Assembly (NCBI GenBank): GCA_011319805.1
Contig: SJRY01000300.1
Coordinates: 1 to 64,000 of the forward strand
Direction of reading: 5' to 3'
Source of the DNA: Macrocybe gigantea
Lineage: Eukaryota; Basidiomycota; Agaricomycetes; Agaricales; Callistosporiaceae
DNA length: 64,000 nt
Shown here: piece after piece, positions 32,542 to 45,747 of the stretch
Position numbering within the stretch: position 1 is the stretch's first letter
How the letters are laid out: each line of letters starts with the position of its first letter
Notes under the pieces: generated by a model
The model's database searches: none
What the model saw: only the letters and a program-made list of their open reading frames with translations
Told to the model about the DNA's origin: nothing
Program-made: the position numbers and the translations under genes

Positions 32542-35500
32542 ATGTATGTCCCGTCAAACCACATCCCTCAGCCTCCTCACAGCGCCGGTCTGAACTACCA
32601 AGGTCTGTCTGGTTCCTGTTCTTTCTATTCTTTTCTCGTACTCTCCTTCCAATTTTAATTCTTCCTGCTGAGCGGTAACAATGTGAAACGTCTCGCAGGG
32701 TACAAGCCTCGGATCGAGCCAAGCCATGTGCCCTCGCCCGCCCAGGCAATCGAGGCGGATCGCCAGGAGTGGGAGGGAAAGGCCGTCACGACTCTTCCTG
32801 GACACCATGTACCCATGTCGACGGCGGATTATGTCGCTCTTGATCAAGGTTCGGTGAAAAGAATCAGAATCGTGCATCGGTACTGCTGGGCTGACTCCCT
32901 GCCTTTCCCTTCTCATTTTTATTTCTCTATGGCGATACACAGGCAGCTCTTCGCCTAAATTCGCTCGCATATCGACGTGGAACGTCCCGAGCACGTCTAG
33001 ACTCGCGTCCGACTGCCAGATCCCGATCGTCGCCGTGTTCCAGCCGTTTGCAGAACTCGACCCGGAGGAGGAGCCTGTACCGCTCGTCGAGACTGGCGAC
33101 GCGGGCCCTGCGCGCTGCGCGCGGTGCAGGGCGTACGTCAACCCGTGGTGCCTGTGGACCGCGGGCGGGAATAGGTGGAAGTGCAATTTGTGCGGCCATG
33201 AGACTGAAGGTGAGCACCGCTTCGGTGTTGGCTGGTTCGATGTTATGCTTTTATGAAACCTCTTTTTTACCCTTTCCTCCGCAGTGTCGCCTGAATATTT
33301 TTGTAATTTGGACGGAAATTTCATGCGACTCGATCATCTGCAGCGCCCCGAGCTGAACAAGGGCACCGTCGATTTTGCCGTGCCGGAGGAGTATTGGGCA
33401 TCGAACCGGCCAGAGACGCTCACCCCGTCGTTCTACTCTGTCGACCCTCAACCAAAAGGCCCCAAACCTCCGAAACCGATAAACTACATCTTTGCGCTCG
33501 ACGTGTCGAACGACGCCGTGCTGAGCGGGTTCGTCAGAGTGGCGTGCGAGTGCATCCGTGCCGTCCTGTTTGGTGGCATCCTCCCGGACGGGTGGCCCGT
33601 TGAGCCGTGCTTTCCGTCTGAAAGCCAGGTCGGCATCCTGACGTTTGACAACACGCTCCATTTCTACAATCTATCGGTGCGTACGCGCTGTTCGTTTGTC
33701 CTCTTATACATTGCTGGGACTCACGCGTTCCCAGTCAGACCAGGTTCCTATGCTCGTTGTCGGTGATGTGGACGAGGTGTTTCTGCCCTTGAAGAGCGGG
33801 TTCTTTGTGCATCCCATGGACCGTCGGTGAGAGGTTTTTCTTTTTTTGCTCGACCTCTTGCGTCCTCGCCATCGGAGAAGGTCCTCTTTGACTAAATGCG
33901 AGATATCAAAGTAATGCCATCGAGAGCTTGCTGAGCTCCATTCCGGCGCGCTTTGAGAATGCATGGTCGACGGAGTCTGCGCTTGGTTCTGCGCTTCGGT
34001 CGTGTCTGGCCGCATTGGTGCGAGATTTTCGCCACTCTCATTCCGTTCCTTTGGGTCAGGTTTATAAAATGCTTCTCTTCTTTTCACTTCCGCAGACCGG
34101 GAGGGGAGGTCAGGTCGTCGTCTTTCAAGCGACTATGCCGACCGTCGGCATCGGCGCATTGCCTGGCCGGGTCGACGACGCGAATATGTTCAACACGGAG
34201 AAGGAGAAGGTCCTGTACAAACCCCGAGACAAGACGTGGCGAGACATTGGCGAGGAATTCGCGCTGGAAGGGATCGGCGTTAGTCTCGTCTTGGCACCAC
34301 AGCGATCAATAGACATTGGCTCGATTGGTGCGTTCCTTTTTTTTTTCCTTTCGTTCTAGCCTGAGAAAGGAAAATCATGGTGTTCTAGGCGTTGTTGCAT
34401 CCATGACAGGAGGTGATATGTTTTTCCATCCGCGTTTCGAGCCAGCTCGGGATGAGATGGTGGTTAACTCCCAAATCCAGCGGCTGGTCAGACGAATGCA
34501 TGGGTATAATTGTACCATGAGAATACGGTGTTCCAGCGGTCAGTGGGACCATTCGTATCGCAGCCTGCAGGTTCACATCCGTTCCTGATCTCTGAATTCT
34601 GGCCCCCTCTTCTTTTTCGTTTCTCAGGTCTCCGAATATCCACCACGCACTATGGCAATTTCTGTCAGACGTCTCCCACAGACTTGGAATTCGGCGTGCT
34701 GGACGCAGACAAGGCGGTTTCAGTGAAGCTGGAGCACTCGGGCTCATTAGATCCTCGTGGCTACGTCTTTCTGCAATGCGCCGTGCTATACACGACAGTG
34801 TCAGGACAGCGCAGAGCGAGGACGTGCAACCTCGCGCTGCAGGTTGTCGATCTTCCTGCCAGCGTGTTCCAATATGCAGATGTCGATGCGACGCTCTGTC
34901 ACTTTGCACGAGAAGGTCTTTGTTCCCTATCCCCCTTTGATCGTCTCACTCCTGACGTTGACAGTTGGACCCTTACGCAGCCGTCTCGCAGATTTCGCGG
35001 CAGAAGATGTCCACCATTCGCGACGATCTGACCGAGAAGTGTTCTTTGATTTTGCTTGGCTATCGCCAGCAGTGTGCCAGCGCCACAAGGGCGACGCAGG
35101 TTCGTCCACGATGCTCTTCCGCAGTCCGGGACTCTGATCCTGCCATTCTCAGTTAATTATCCCGGAAGCTTTCAGAACACTACCGGCCTATACACTTGCG
35201 CTCTTAAAGTCTAAATCCCTGAAAGGTGCTGTCTCGGCCGTCACCTGTGATTTTCCTCGTGCTGATAGTTATCTGCAAACCTTCAGGCATTCATGTATCG
35301 CCGGACGTGCGGAACTATTTCGCGCATCGGATATCAGGCATGAGCATCCGTGCCCTGATGTTTCATCTTTATCCTCGGCTCATAGCGCTCCACGACTTGG
35401 ACGAGAACGCAGCGTGGCCGGATGAATCCGGCAGGGCGACCATGCCGTCCATCATGCGGGACGGGCACTACTTCATGGAAGCGAGCGGAGTTTATCTCAT

Positions 35501-36174
35501 TGGTGCGTGTCCCACAACTGCTTTGATTTTCGCGGCCAGCTACGCGGTGGGGCAGGAGTGGCGGGGAACGAGCTTTGCTAACTGAACTTTTTTCACACCA
35601 TCCCCCCCTCCTCTTTTCGCTAAGCAGACAATGAGGAGTCCATGATTTTTTGGATAGGATCAAGCGTGTCGCCTCAGCTGCTCCAGGATCTGTTCGGCGT
35701 TGATGACATCATGGCCTTGGACCCGCACATGGTATAAAGCCATCCTCTGCACGTTTTCTCCGCCTGATCCACCGTTTCGTTCCGCATATCCCCTTTTTCT
35801 TTCTCTTTTTCTAGCATCAGCTGCCAGTGCTCGAGACTCGCCTATCTGTCCAAGTCAGGAACATACTTGCGCACCGCCAAGCAAAGCGAGGGCGGGCCTC
35901 GAAGATGTTCATTGCACGCCAAAACCTCGACGCTGCGGAGATCGAGTTCAGTGATATGCTGGTGGAAGACCAGAATAACGGCAACATGTCGTACATCGAT
36001 TGTATGTGGTGAACCTCATTTTTCGGCTCCCTCGCCTGTCCTCACGTTCGCCCTTCAGATTTGACTGTCGTACATCGGCAGATTGCTAACGTTGTGGGTG
36101 CCAACTCCCTTCACGTGTCCTCTCGGTTTCCTGACTTCCACACTCAAGCTCACAAATGGGGGTTCATTGGTTAG
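32542..36174 (+). CDS. SFB3: COPII cargo adaptor, Sec24 family, Sfb3-like
   Basis: ATG at 32542 gives [20 protein letters not shown], an intron (32603-32698), then [18 protein letters not shown]. The zinc finger reads [14 protein letters not shown] and [15 protein letters not shown]. The trunk domain starts [16 protein letters not shown], followed by the beta-sandwich, helical and gelsolin parts ([29 protein letters not shown]), ending HKWGFIG with TAG at 36172-36174. The zinc-finger spacing and PEYFCNLDG fit Sfb3/Sec24C rather than Sec24 proper. The protein binds Sec23 on the ER membrane and selects cargo for COPII vesicles. About fifteen exons are all in frame; the acceptor for the exon at [10 protein letters not shown] is TTACGCAG (ending 34979), not the nearer GACAG. 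No frame breaks occur. Confidence 0.88.
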
Positions 36175-36450
36175 TTCAAGCATCAGAGGTTCACCTTGGT
36201 AATACTGTATATACACCTTTCTATATGGAGGTACAAGGAATGTGTGATTATATTTTTCGCACTATGGCAAAATTACAAACGGAGCGAGAGGGGAATAAAG
36301 GAATGTTGTAGCTATAGAGTTCATTAGAAAGGAATGTAGGTGAGCATAAGCGGATGAGTAAAAAAAGAAGAAAAAAAAAGACGGAGAGAATTGCGAAGAC
36401 ACAAGGCCCAAACTCAAAGCAAGAGATAAAGGATCGATAAGTAATACACG

Positions 36451-39400
36451 CTACTGGTCGTTAACCAGTGCCGTCTTTGTTGACCGCCGGGAACCGAATC
36501 TTAGCTTCCCGTCTTCTCCTCGGCCCCATCCGAAGATGCCTCCGCCGCCTCCTTCGTGAGAGTGTGCGCTGCCTGTCCGCGAGCGGAACGACCAAGCAGA
36601 CGGAGACACGGGGCGTATTGGTACACTCTCTTGACGAGCCGGCTCCAGATGCAGATTGTCGAGGGGCTGGAATTGGTCTGCATGGTGATGATGATGGTGG
36701 TGATGGTGATGGCCCACGGTATGTCTGCCGTCGCAGCAAGCGCGGACGTTTTCTAGTCCCTCAAAGCCATCGTCAGACAGAGAATTATCATGCAGCTCAA
36801 AATCGAGTTCTTCGTCATCGCGGTTCGCCACCTCCACAAACGACTTTGTGGGGCTGTATGGGCTTTCCGGCCCGTTCCATCGCAAATATTCAGCAGCAGG
36901 CGTCCCGGAGCGTTTGCCGACCGATCCTCCGACAGACAGCTGAGAGCGGCTCCGCTGACCTCTTGGCGTAACGTTCCATGTGTCCGTGTTGCGAAGACTC
37001 CTGCCACTTCTCTGACTTTGCGGACTGGAGCCGACATGCCGACGTTCATCATCGGTGAAGTCGCCGCCGGAGGCAGGACTCTGAGGCACGACGGTGGCGT
37101 TGCCGGGCGAAGTCATGGTCGCAGCGGTCGGACGAGATAACAAGTATTTCAATGCCTGCATGGCAATCTTTAATATCAGTCGTATCATGAAAGGAATAAG
37201 CATACATTAAACCAAATGTCGTGTCGTTCTTTGGTTGGAGCAGTAATCTTCATCTCGCGCTGTGGTGTTGAAATAATAACACTATGTTGGTATAAACCGG
37301 GTGGCATGGGATTGGGATCTAGCACAGATCTAACACCTTCTATGTAGGCTAAAACAAAAGAGGGGAATTCAGGTAAGCTAAACAAGTGGTGAGGAAGACA
37401 CATACCACTTTTGGCGCTCGACTCGGATACATTCGTGGACGTGGGGTCTGCGGAGCTCCAGTAAAGCGTCTTGGTATAAGGATGGACCCAGAAGAACCGC
37501 CTGTGACGCCTCTCTCCGTGCCCCTTGCCGATAGCCCGCCTGGTATACTTGTACAAGAATTCGCCGATCATGGTCTGGGTAATAGCATGTATGACAGCTG
37601 GATCCGTTGACGTTCCGGTGGCGCGAGGGGTGATGTCTGCCGTCTTGTTGGGGGTCGAAGGCTCTGGACCAATCGCATTGTGATACGGAACTTGTTCAGA
37701 CGACATGGACGACCGAGGGGATGGCACGCTGCGTTCGGACACAAGGGATGTGGTAGAAAACTGTCTCCTCTCACGCACCACATTCAGAGATTGCAGATTG
37801 CCAGAAGATGCCATGCTATGTGGACCGTGCAATGGAGTAGCAGATCTGAAGCTGCTGGTGGAAGGTGGTTGCCTGATTCCAGCAGAGGGAGAAGCTGGCA
37901 TACTGGCACCATGGCGCAAGCTGTGCATCGCCTTTCCACCAGGGACGTTGAGGACTGATCCAAAAGTGGGCGTAGGCGTGGTCGCGCGCTGGACGAGCTC
38001 TGGCGGAGGCGGCGACGATGGCCTCGGCGGAGGAATGTCGTACGATCCGGTCGAACTCGTGGGTACTCTCCTCTCGGGTATAAAGGACGGCGGCGGCATA
38101 TTGGTCGGCGGGGGTAGACGGGGCGGAGGGGGAACAATCATTGTCGGCGGTTTGGACTTGTCCACAGCAGCAAGCAGGCCCGCGGCCGAAGACACGCGGG
38201 GACGCTCCTCGGTTGCAGACATGGCGGATTCGATAGACGGTCTCCTGTCTGAGGCCGCCGTACGCGTGCGCGAAAGATTGACGCCCGAGTCGCGAAGAAC
38301 ATTGGACGAGGGAGCTGAGATAGAAATGGGAGCTGAAAGAGCAGGGGACGCCGGACCCGGCCCGCTCGAGGTCGCGGATGGTGTCGACGGTGGTATAAAT
38401 TGGAATTGTTGTCCTGAAGATCCGACCCTGTAGAGGCCGGGAGTCGAACCAGAAGGAAGAGTGAGAACCGGCATCGTCTGGACGGAAGTCGAAACCGTGA
38501 TAGGCGCAGGAGGTGCGGGAGGTACGGGGGGCGGCGGAGGCAAAGGTGGGATCCATTCATCAGTCTGTATTGATATTTCACTAGTCTCAGATTTGGGCGG
38601 AGGAGGCGCGGGCACCTCAACAACCTCTTTCACGACGACACGTTCGACAACGCGTTCGACGATGCGCTCGGGCTCAGGTTGGAAGTCAGCAGATACACCA
38701 ACATCTTCGTATTCTTTAGCAGGAGGAGCCAGGGCCGCGTAATAGGACGAGGGGCGGTCTTGTTGGAGGCCGACAGAAGACGCGACTGAGGAATTGAGAT
38801 GATGCGTAGAGGACAACCTTGAAGCCTTGATACTCTCCCCATCGTCTTCGGACTCTGAGAAATCGTTGTCCGTCATCGTCAGAACCGAGTGGAAATCGTC
38901 TCGGGACTCCGTGCCAGAGGGCGAGAACATGGAAATGCTTTGACGAGCATCCTGGTAGTCGTCCATATCAGTCTCGGTCTCAGCACCCGTTTCCGTCTCG
39001 TCGCCATCCTCCTCCTCATAGTCCGACTCCGCTGCTTCAACCAAGAAGTCTCGGCGAGTGACGGTAGTATCTCCACTCGAGTGCCCAAAAGACACGTCGT
39101 GCTGCGTGATGGTGGTTCGACGGCTGACTTGCTCATCCCGGAATGATGGCAGGTCCGTCTGGATGCCCGCGCCGACAAGCGAGACAGATTGCGTCTGAAT
39201 TTCCGTCTGAATCAGGATAGGGGCAGGAACAGGCTCGGTTCCGATATTGACGTTGACAAGAGCCGGGCGGACGGCAACTTCGACCTCAGATTGCGTTGCC
39301 ATGTCTGCCTTCTCGACGACAATGACCGCCTCTGCCTCCGTTTGCATCGACTGCTCACTCGTGACAACTTCGGGTACAGGCTCGACCACTGGTTCTGCTT

Positions 39401-41726
39401 GCACGCCCATCTCTGCTGTCTCTACAGCAGTCATTGGTGCTGATTCCGGCACCTCATCAGTCTGGCAGCCAACCTCGAATGTCTCAACATCTTGATATAC
39501 TTTTTCTTGTACATCCTCCAGCAGTTCCCTGTTCTTGAGAGGCGAGCCTTCAATTCCAACACCGAGCTCGGCAGACAGCACACCTGGCGGGCCGACAAGC
39601 GACGGAGGCCGCGCTTCTTTGTATGGAACACCGCCTCTGGGCCTGCGACCGACGGAACGTCGTCCGTGCGCGGAGCCAAGGACGGACTGGCGCAGCGGAC
39701 TGGTAGCATAGGATGAGCCGTTCGATGGTACGCGGCGCAAAACATTAGCAAACGCAGGGTCCATGCCGTCGATGCTTGTGCGGTTGGAAGGTGGCTCCAA
39801 GGGGGAAGGTGAGCGCGAGATTTCTTCTTTGGCTTCTTCGTCTTCGACGTCTTGAGAATGGATTTTGGAGGCAAATGGGTCGTCCTCGTCTTCCTCAGCC
39901 TGGCTGAATTTGATGGGTATCGGAGGAACGGGAGGTGGTTCGTCGTCATCCTGGTCATCGTCATCTGGGTATTCGGATCCCGGACTGTGCGCGGCCATGC
40001 CAAGTTTCTCGATGAGAGACATATTGGCTCTGCTGCTCCGTCCTCTACCAGCTCCTCCGCTGCGACCACCGACCTTGAACGGTGTCAAACGCCTGCGAGG
40101 CTTGGAAGCGGAAACGCCCTCTGCTTCCTCTGCTTCCTCCACCTCCACAATGTCGAGCTCGTCGGCGGCGGCAGCTACAGGGGAAGCCTGCAAACGGCTC
40201 CGGTATTCCATCTTCAGTTGTTTCTCTCGCTGCAAGCTGCCTTTCAACGTGTTGATCTGTCGTTGGGCATGGGCAAGTCGCTGCTGCAGAGCCTCGATTT
40301 CATTGCTGGGATGATTCGCGGCAAGGAAGGGCTGCTTCACAGGCGATGGTTCCGGAGAGTCGGCATAATCTGATCCCAATTCACCATCAAGACCGTTGAA
40401 TATGGCAGAGGTATCGAGCTTGCGTCTATTGGTGGATGCACCTCCAGTGAAGATGTCACTATCTTTGTCGTCGCCTCCAGCTGGGGTAACAATGAAATCG
40501 CTGCCAGCAGCACCATTCGGAGTTAAAGGAGAACCGTAGCGAGGGAACCGTCTTGCGGCACGTGCCGCCTCTGCTTTCATAGCGTCGAGGGACTGTTGCA
40601 GATCAGACTTGTCGCGAGCAAGGCCGGCGGCGTGTTTGCGCGCGTGAGCGATGTCGGTCTCGTGCTTAGCCTTCATTTCCTCAATGACGTTTTGCAGACG
40701 CTCAGCTTCATTTTTGTGCTGATCACCGGCATCACGGGCAGCAGCGAGCTGTCTGGTCAAACGCTTTTGTTCAGATTCGAGTCTCTGATTGGACGCTTGG
40801 ATATCGCCGAGTTGAGTTCGGAGCTCTTGCAGAGTGACTTCGAGATTCCAATTTTCTTCCTTGAACTTGTCTACATGAGGAAGGGCTCTATCGTTTGTTC
40901 GCTGCAAGAGGAAGTGAATCAAACGCACCAGCACTTTGTTCCTGTTGTCTAAGGGCAGTTCGAAGGTTCTCGACAGTCTTTTCCAGATCGTCCTTCTCCT
41001 CCTTCATGTCTTGGATGGCCTTGTCACGTTCCCCGAGAAGGCTCTGTAGCCGGCGGACTTCGGTAAGAAGTCCACTCCCGATCTCAAAGGCAAACTCTGT
41101 TGTACATAAAATTTATAAACGCATGATAGCTTTAGGATATTAATGACACTGACCGACATCGTCCGCACGGTGAGCAGCATTCTTTGCGCGCCTCGATTGG
41201 GCGGCCGAGGCGCCCACAGAAGTTTTAGACCGTTCAGGCTCCTCGCGCGGCAGTTCGGTGAATGTGACCGAAGGAGAAGGCGCCTTTCCATTAGCAAAGC
41301 GCTTTTTGGGCGCAAATGAAAGAACGGCGTTAGAGAGCCGCCGACGTGGAGGTCGGTATTAGTAAAAGTGGTTCGACGTACCTTTGACCCGCCAAACACG
41401 CTGGAGAGTTGAGCGTTTTCCGCATCCCAAGTAACAAGAGTGTCCGCAAGTTCTCGGTACTTTTCACGAGCTTGTGTGTCGATCTCGTCATCATCCGATT
41501 TATCTGCTTCGATCTCTTGCAGCTGCCTGATCCGCTCCTCCAACTCCATCTGCTGGGCTAGAACCCGCTGCCCCAGCGTTCCTGCTTGTTGAAGCTGCTT
41601 TTCCTTGCTGTCAAGGAGAGTCTGAAGATAAAACTTCATATCTCCTGCGGAAGAAAGAGGATTAGCGATAGTCGAAAAGTCGGACATTTGAGTGAGAATT
41701 GGCATGCCGTCCGAGGAAGACGCCAT
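36451..41726 (-). CDS. Num1/Mcp5-like cortical anchor with PH domain
   Basis: Six exons (41726-41382, 41301-41154, 41096-40929, 40870-37406, 37348-37206, 37155-36451) give exactly 1658 codons with no frame break. Residues 25-330 are largely coiled coil (KEKQLQQAGTLGQRV, ENWNLEVTLQELRTQ and more). A long acidic, Ser/Pro-rich middle carries repeated QT-D/E motifs (GCQTDE, SMQTEA, GIQTDL, SIQTDE). The PH domain lies near residue 1340: MIGEFLYKYTRRAIGKG, RFFWVHPYTKTLYWSS, HDIWFN. The tail has a run of ten His. Fungal Num1, Mcp5 and ApsA proteins have this order; they sit at the plasma membrane through the PH domain and hold dynein and mitochondria. The identification is from architecture and the PH sequence. 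Confidence 0.82.
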
Positions 41727-42739
41727 GGCCTGCAGAAAGCAAGGCCTTCTGCGGGTTCATACAACCTGCCCACAAACCGAACAACGCGTTCAACTCCAGT
41801 TTTCCCACAGTCACATGCCATCTGCCTCCGTTTTCTTTTTGCGTCCGTCCAAACAGAGGCTTGAATTGAACGTCGACGAAAATCTCGACAGACGACACGG
41901 TAAGCCTGCGAGACGACGACGTGCAGTGGCTACGCACAATTATGAAGGCATGATTTGCCTAGCATCTTCGACCTCCGACATATTGTTCCGCGGATGCAGA
42001 TCATGAGCTATTTGATTCCGGAATCTGCAATGCCTCTCAAAAGACATGCGTGCTCCATATTGACACCTAACACATGTCTGGGCACCGCTGGCTGGTCCGT
42101 CGTCCGCCGTGCTTATCTCTCGCGGTAGCACCCGCTTCGCAGCTCCTGCTATTGCATGTGATGCTACCTTGTTTACCAGTGACTACGATGTATCTCTTCA
42201 GATCCAGCCCATCCGACCTGCCAAGTACAATGCCGCATGGTCGTTGTGACGACTTATCTCATACTTTACATGTGCGTGCCCCATCTACAGCGCCCACAAG
42301 CGGTGCAACGAGGTCAATCACGCTGATGCATCGACGTCAGCTTCGTTCTTCGACACATGGTCAATAACCGTATCTTCGGCTGATATTTCATTGTGATTGC
42401 TTTTAACATGCTCCGTCACTCGTATCCATCAAGTCCACCTTACAATTCCTTCAGCATGACGGGCTTCTCGTTGAATATATCGTATGGTCCGACCACAAGC
42501 CATGCGCACCTTGATCAGATGTCAAGGCTACCGTCTTCTGATTCTTTATTCAATTCGATCAATTCTTCCACATCTTATCCGGAGCTATTGCAGTGAGCTC
42601 TGCTGCCTTCAAATCGTTTACCGATTCGACTTCTTCGGCCAGGCCTATTCCATAGCTACGCAGATATATAAGAAAGCGATCTTTTCAATGCCGAGCTTTC
42701 CAGGTGGTGACTCCTCGAGCCCTCTTCTGACCTAGTACT
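41727..42739. other. divergent intergenic region
   Basis: This lies between the Num1-like gene and the M35 protease. No gene was recognised; a small Ser-rich frame (42393-42596) is not convincing. The right end carries the TATA box of the protease gene. Confidence 0.45.
42665..42672 (+). promoter_or_regulatory. TATA box for the M35 protease gene
   Basis: TATATAAG lies 75 bp before the ATG at 42740, a good core promoter distance for a highly expressed secreted enzyme. Confidence 0.6.
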
Positions 42740-44117
42740 ATGTTTTCCAACGCCTTACATTCGACCTTGATCGCCCTTGTCGCGTCGGCCGTTGCGGTTT
42801 CCGGAAAATCTGCACTCTCGCTCAAAGTGACAGGTGCCTTATTCTCAATACCATAATTCGTGCAATGTTGCCCATTGCCCCTTCACGCAGGACCGGAGAC
42901 TGTCGCAGGCGTTGAAAACCTCAAGGTCACAGCGACCGTCACCAACACTGGCGACGAGACCCTGACCATCCTTAACGACCCGCTCAGCCCTTTGAGCAAG
43001 CTCCCGGCTCAGACGTTCTCGGTCTTGAGTACTTCTGGAAGTGCACCTTCCTTCATCGGCATCAAAGCCAAGTATTCGCTGCAAGCCGCCATTGCTTCTG
43101 GCAAAGACGCCGTCACCGTCTTGGCTCCCGGCCAGTCCATCGAAGTCGCACACGATCGTAAGTTTTTCACCTTCTCAAACGAATCGATCGTAGCATGGTT
43201 ACGTTTTCTATCGCAGTTTCTCAGGCTTACAATTTTACATCCACTGGAGAGGGCGTGTACTCCTTCGAGGCGCGAAAACTGTTCTACATTGTCGATGCTG
43301 AAAAGCAGGCTGTCCCTATCTACGCTGACCATGCCGAGGCCCACACCGCGAAACTCGTAGGCAAGCTCGCCGCCGTCCGTCCCTTCGTCAAACGAGCCAC
43401 CTACAATGGTTGCTCTTCGTCTCAGCAATCGTCCCTCGTATCTGCAGCATCTGCTGCGCAGAGCTACGCATCCGGCGCCTTGTCGTACGCCTTTGACTTG
43501 TTGCTTTCGTAGCCGTCCTCACACTCGCTTTACGTAGCTATGCCCAATCGCATACCTCTGCCACTACCCGCTACACGACCTGGTTCGGCACCTACACAAC
43601 TTCCCGCCATAACACCGTCGTCTCGCACTTCAGCGCCATCAGCAGCAACACTTTCTCCTCTTACGCCTATGACTGCACATGCACGGATTCCGGCACTTAT
43701 GCTTACGTTTATCCGTCCAAGTAAGCCCACTCATCAAATCAGTCTCGAACTCTATCCTTATTCTGTCCTCTATCAGCTTCGGACAAGTCTATCTTTGTGG
43801 TAAGCTACTTCCTTTCTGCTGCCGCTGAGAGAAAGGTATAATAATTATTTCAGGCGCCTTCTGGAGCGCCCCGACCACGGGCACGGATTCTAAGGTATGC
43901 ATTCGGTTCGCTGTGTCGTTGAACATGGTTCTGACTCAGAACGTAGGGCGGAACTTTGATCCATGAGTCGTCCCACTTCACGGTTAATGGCGGCACCGAC
44001 GATTATGTCTATGGCCAATCAGGATGCAAATCGCTCGCGATCAGCAGCCCCGACCAGGCCGTTTTCAACGCCGACTCGCACGAATACTTCGCTGAGAACA
44101 ACCCTGCCCTGTCCTAA
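42740..44117 (+). CDS. secreted M35 (deuterolysin / peptidyl-Lys type) metalloprotease
   Basis: A signal peptide MFSNALHSTLIALVASAVAV is followed by a propeptide (LKVTATVTNTGDETLTILND, typical of the M35 pro-region) and a Lys-Arg site in RPFVKRATYNGCSSSQQSS, after which the mature enzyme starts. The mature part has WFGTY, YDCTC, and NFGQVYLCGAFW. The aspzincin zinc site is HESSHFTVNGGTDDYVYG: two His of HExxH plus the Asp of GTxDxxYG. It ends DSHEYFAENNPALS with TAA at 44115-44117. Seven exons are all in frame; the intron at about 43473-43532 contains in-frame stops that could mislead an unspliced reading. It is a secreted endoprotease, many of this type cutting before Lys. Convergent with DUF2855. 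Confidence 0.9.
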
Positions 44118-44242
44118 ATTTTACATCAGATTCTCATGCTTAAAACTGATGTGTATATACTCGAGGCAATACGATTGAAATCAAGAGAGTTTCCTACATT
44201 TCAACCCATCGAAATTTCCGTGAGATAGCTTGCAACTTTGCG

Positions 44243-45747
44243 TTATAATTTGGCTCGTCCAGTCGCATCTCGTGCGACCTCCTCTTCACTCCATAAACTC
44301 CATACGAGACCTTTCTCGGGTCCAATGTCGCCTTTCACAATACTCTCATACGACTTCTTAACCTCGTCCGGCCCATGAACATGCTCGAATTTTACCCATC
44401 CATCGCAATCTGCCATAAGTTCCTTCCATGCTTCATTCTGTCTTTTGAATATCTCGTCGGGTACCAGTTGACGCTTACGAACGTCGAGCCATTCGGGCAT
44501 GAAGAAATGTTCCTGTGAAAACGATGAAGCATACTTCGCATCTGAGAACGGTGTCGAGGCAGAAGTTGCGTTCCATTCGAGAGCATTCGCCTCGGATGAG
44601 GGATGGATGTTAGTAAGACCGAGGGAAATCCAGGCTGCGAGGGACGAGGAGTCAAAGCAACGGGACATGAGGGCGTTTAGGCTTTCTTTCCCAGCAACGT
44701 CAACGTATATGGTTCTCTTCCCGGTCCTCAGAAGGCCCGGATTCGATTCAAAAGCCTCATAATCGACAACGCGGTGATAGAGACCGAGTCCTTCTGTGAA
44801 TCGAACGTTCCTTTTTGACGTGAGCCCGGTGATTTGGACGTCAGAGAACGCTCCATGCTTCTTACTGCGCTTCCGGATGAGGTACGCGAGGCAAAATGCG
44901 GTTTTGGACGATGCAGAAGAAATGATGACGGATTTAGCACCGCCGCGGTATCCTGAATAGAAAAGCGAATCCTCGAACCAATATGCCGTCCAGAACAAAG
45001 GCCGATACAGCATAGTGAGGTCCTCCGCACGTTGGTTGGGCACATATTGAGGATCAGCAGCACAGCGAAGTATTTGATTATATGGTCGACGGTCTTGGAA
45101 GGTAAACTTCAGCGAGATTGAAATGAAGGTAAAAGTTTGGGCATTACCAGGCGGGAGGTCGGGGCGCAGTACGTAAAAGGCGTGCTTGTTCACGTCAGCT
45201 TTGGAAACAGGGACCAGGAGATATCTTGTCGGTGCCAAGTAGCCATAAACTCGCTCTCCCGGCTTGATCCTGGGATGCCCAGAGGCAATGATGACGCCGA
45301 AGCCCCAGACCGGCACGACGCCATGCGTTTTTGCTGAAATCGTTTCTGTCTCTGGCGCGGGATGAAAATCGAAATATCTATTCATTTCAACGAGTCCTTG
45401 AGTATCTACAGCGGACATGGATGTGACGAACGCACGGCGAACCTAAAATGTGGATGCTCTCCGAGGGCCTGGTAAGTCACATTGTTAGTGGAGAAGCCGA
45501 AACGGTCGACTCTGATTAGAACATGATATGGAGGGCAGTCGTTGGGTCTGGGCGTCTCGACTATCACTGGCTGGTCACGGTGTGGGTCCAAGTTTGACAC
45601 TGAGACTCGGGGCACACAGAGGGTGAGATTCTTCTCCATTGCGACCGAATCGAATTGTTGAGCCAGCTGGCGCGTATCTTCCAGCTGCCACCTGAGTTGG
45701 CTACGCTTAATCTTTGCAGAATGGCGCGGGGCATTAGCATCGACCAT
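44243..45747 (-). CDS. DUF2855 family protein
   Basis: ATG at 45747 gives MVDANAPRHSAKIKR. The first exon ends NNVTYQALGEHPHF; an intron (GTTCGCC...AATAG) leads to YFDFHPAPE, GVVPVWGFGVIIASGHPRIK, GERVYGYLAPTRYLLVPVS. A second intron (GTAATGCC...CCAAG) leads to LYRPLFWTAYWFEDSLFYSG, AKSVIISSASSKTAFCLAYL and RTIYVDVAGKESLNAL. The order (a GroES-like start, then a Rossmann-type SSASSKTA segment) resembles medium-chain dehydrogenase/reductases, and I take it as the DUF2855 family seen in many fungi and bacteria. Activity is unknown; an NAD(P)-dependent reductase is an inference. Stop at 44243. No frame breaks. Confidence 0.75.

Noticed and set aside
34917..34979. Frame break in SFB3 before [10 protein letters not shown]
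   Set aside because: Using the acceptor TTACGCAG rather than GACAG gives a clean phase-1 join and the family sequence.
42393..42596. Small Ser-rich protein before the M35 gene
   Set aside because: No supporting splice or family evidence; it overlaps the promoter of the protease.
43473..43532. Frameshift in the M35 protease after GALSY
   Set aside because: A GTACGC...ACGTAG intron restores the frame exactly, so the gene is intact.
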